Origin: a bacterium
GTDB lineage: Bacteria > UBP14 > UBA6098 > B30-G16
Assembly: GCA_027007865.1 (NCBI GenBank)
Contig: JALTEE010000422.1
Coordinates: 1-5,900, forward strand
DNA: 5,900 nt
Direction: 5' to 3'
The translations under genes were made by a program, and so were the position numbers. The notes beneath the pieces are model-generated. The model was given only the letters and a program-made list of their open reading frames with translations. It ran no database searches and was not told the origin of the DNA. Position 1 is the stretch's first letter. Each line of letters opens with the position of its first letter. Of the stretch, positions 5,868-5,900 are shown one piece after another.

Positions 5868-5900
5868 ATGAAAAACGAATTGAAATGGACGCTTCCGAAA
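5868..5900 (+). CDS. Start of a new gene, cut by the window edge
   Basis: ATG at 5868 opens MKNELKWTLPK, 11 codons to the end of the window. A purine-rich GAGAGA (5855-5860) lies seven bases upstream as a weak ribosome site, and the same frame has a TGA at 5838-5840, so the start is bounded. Eleven residues are too few to assign a family. The product appears to start with a soluble, charged segment rather than a signal peptide. Confidence 0.5.
   Translation, partial: MKNELKWTLPK

Overview
The window carries four complete protein-coding genes and the first codons of a fifth, all on the + strand and separated by AT-rich gaps. The best clue to the organism is the second gene. It ends in a type IX-secretion-like (Por/FlgD-type) C-terminal sorting domain with an FPNPFN motif, an IYDIMGNVV motif and a SGIYFVR...KRIVYIR ending. 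Such tails are typical of the FCB superphylum (Bacteroidota, Ignavibacteria, Cloacimonadota, Marinimicrobia, Zixibacteria) and of related uncultured lineages such as WOR-3. Moderate GC, long AT-rich intergenic stretches and short palindromic repeats suggest an uncultured member of that broad group. The phylum cannot be fixed from this sequence alone.

Layout: (1) 43-2274 is a secreted DUF3857 plus transglutaminase-like protein with a complete Cys-His-Asp triad. (2) 2275-2503 is intergenic. It holds a long inverted repeat of the ATTAACAGGATT/AATCCTGTTAAT type, then a second small inverted repeat and a strong Shine-Dalgarno. (3) 2504-3889 is a secreted protein of unknown function with the sorting domain. 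A near-perfect 28-base palindrome lies inside its coding sequence. (4) 3890-4064 begins with what looks like a decayed second copy of the 3' end of gene 2, still ending in codons for RIVYIK-stop, interrupted by a 23-base hairpin. A promoter-like sequence follows. (5) 4065-4721 is an HD-domain metal-dependent phosphohydrolase. (6) 4748-5599 is deoxyribose-phosphate aldolase (DeoC), 26 bases downstream. (7) 5600-5867 is AT-rich and non-coding. (8) 5868 starts a new gene that runs off the window.

How the genes work together: genes 1 and 2 are export-directed and probably independent of each other. The HD protein and DeoC look like a two-gene transcription unit, perhaps linking nucleotide or phosphoester hydrolysis to deoxyribose-5-phosphate cleavage. 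The DeoC has a ~65-residue N-terminal extension made of an amphipathic helix, a four-cysteine cluster and a short copy of the phosphate-loop-like motif. The helix resembles the encapsulation peptides that carry enzymes into bacterial microcompartments. DeoC is a known cargo of sugar-phosphate-utilising (SPU) microcompartments, so the right-hand side may border such a locus, but no shell protein is visible here.

The most interesting non-genic signals are three different small palindromic or inverted-repeat sequences within about 1.6 kb: one intergenic, one within an ORF, and one interrupting a decayed gene tail.
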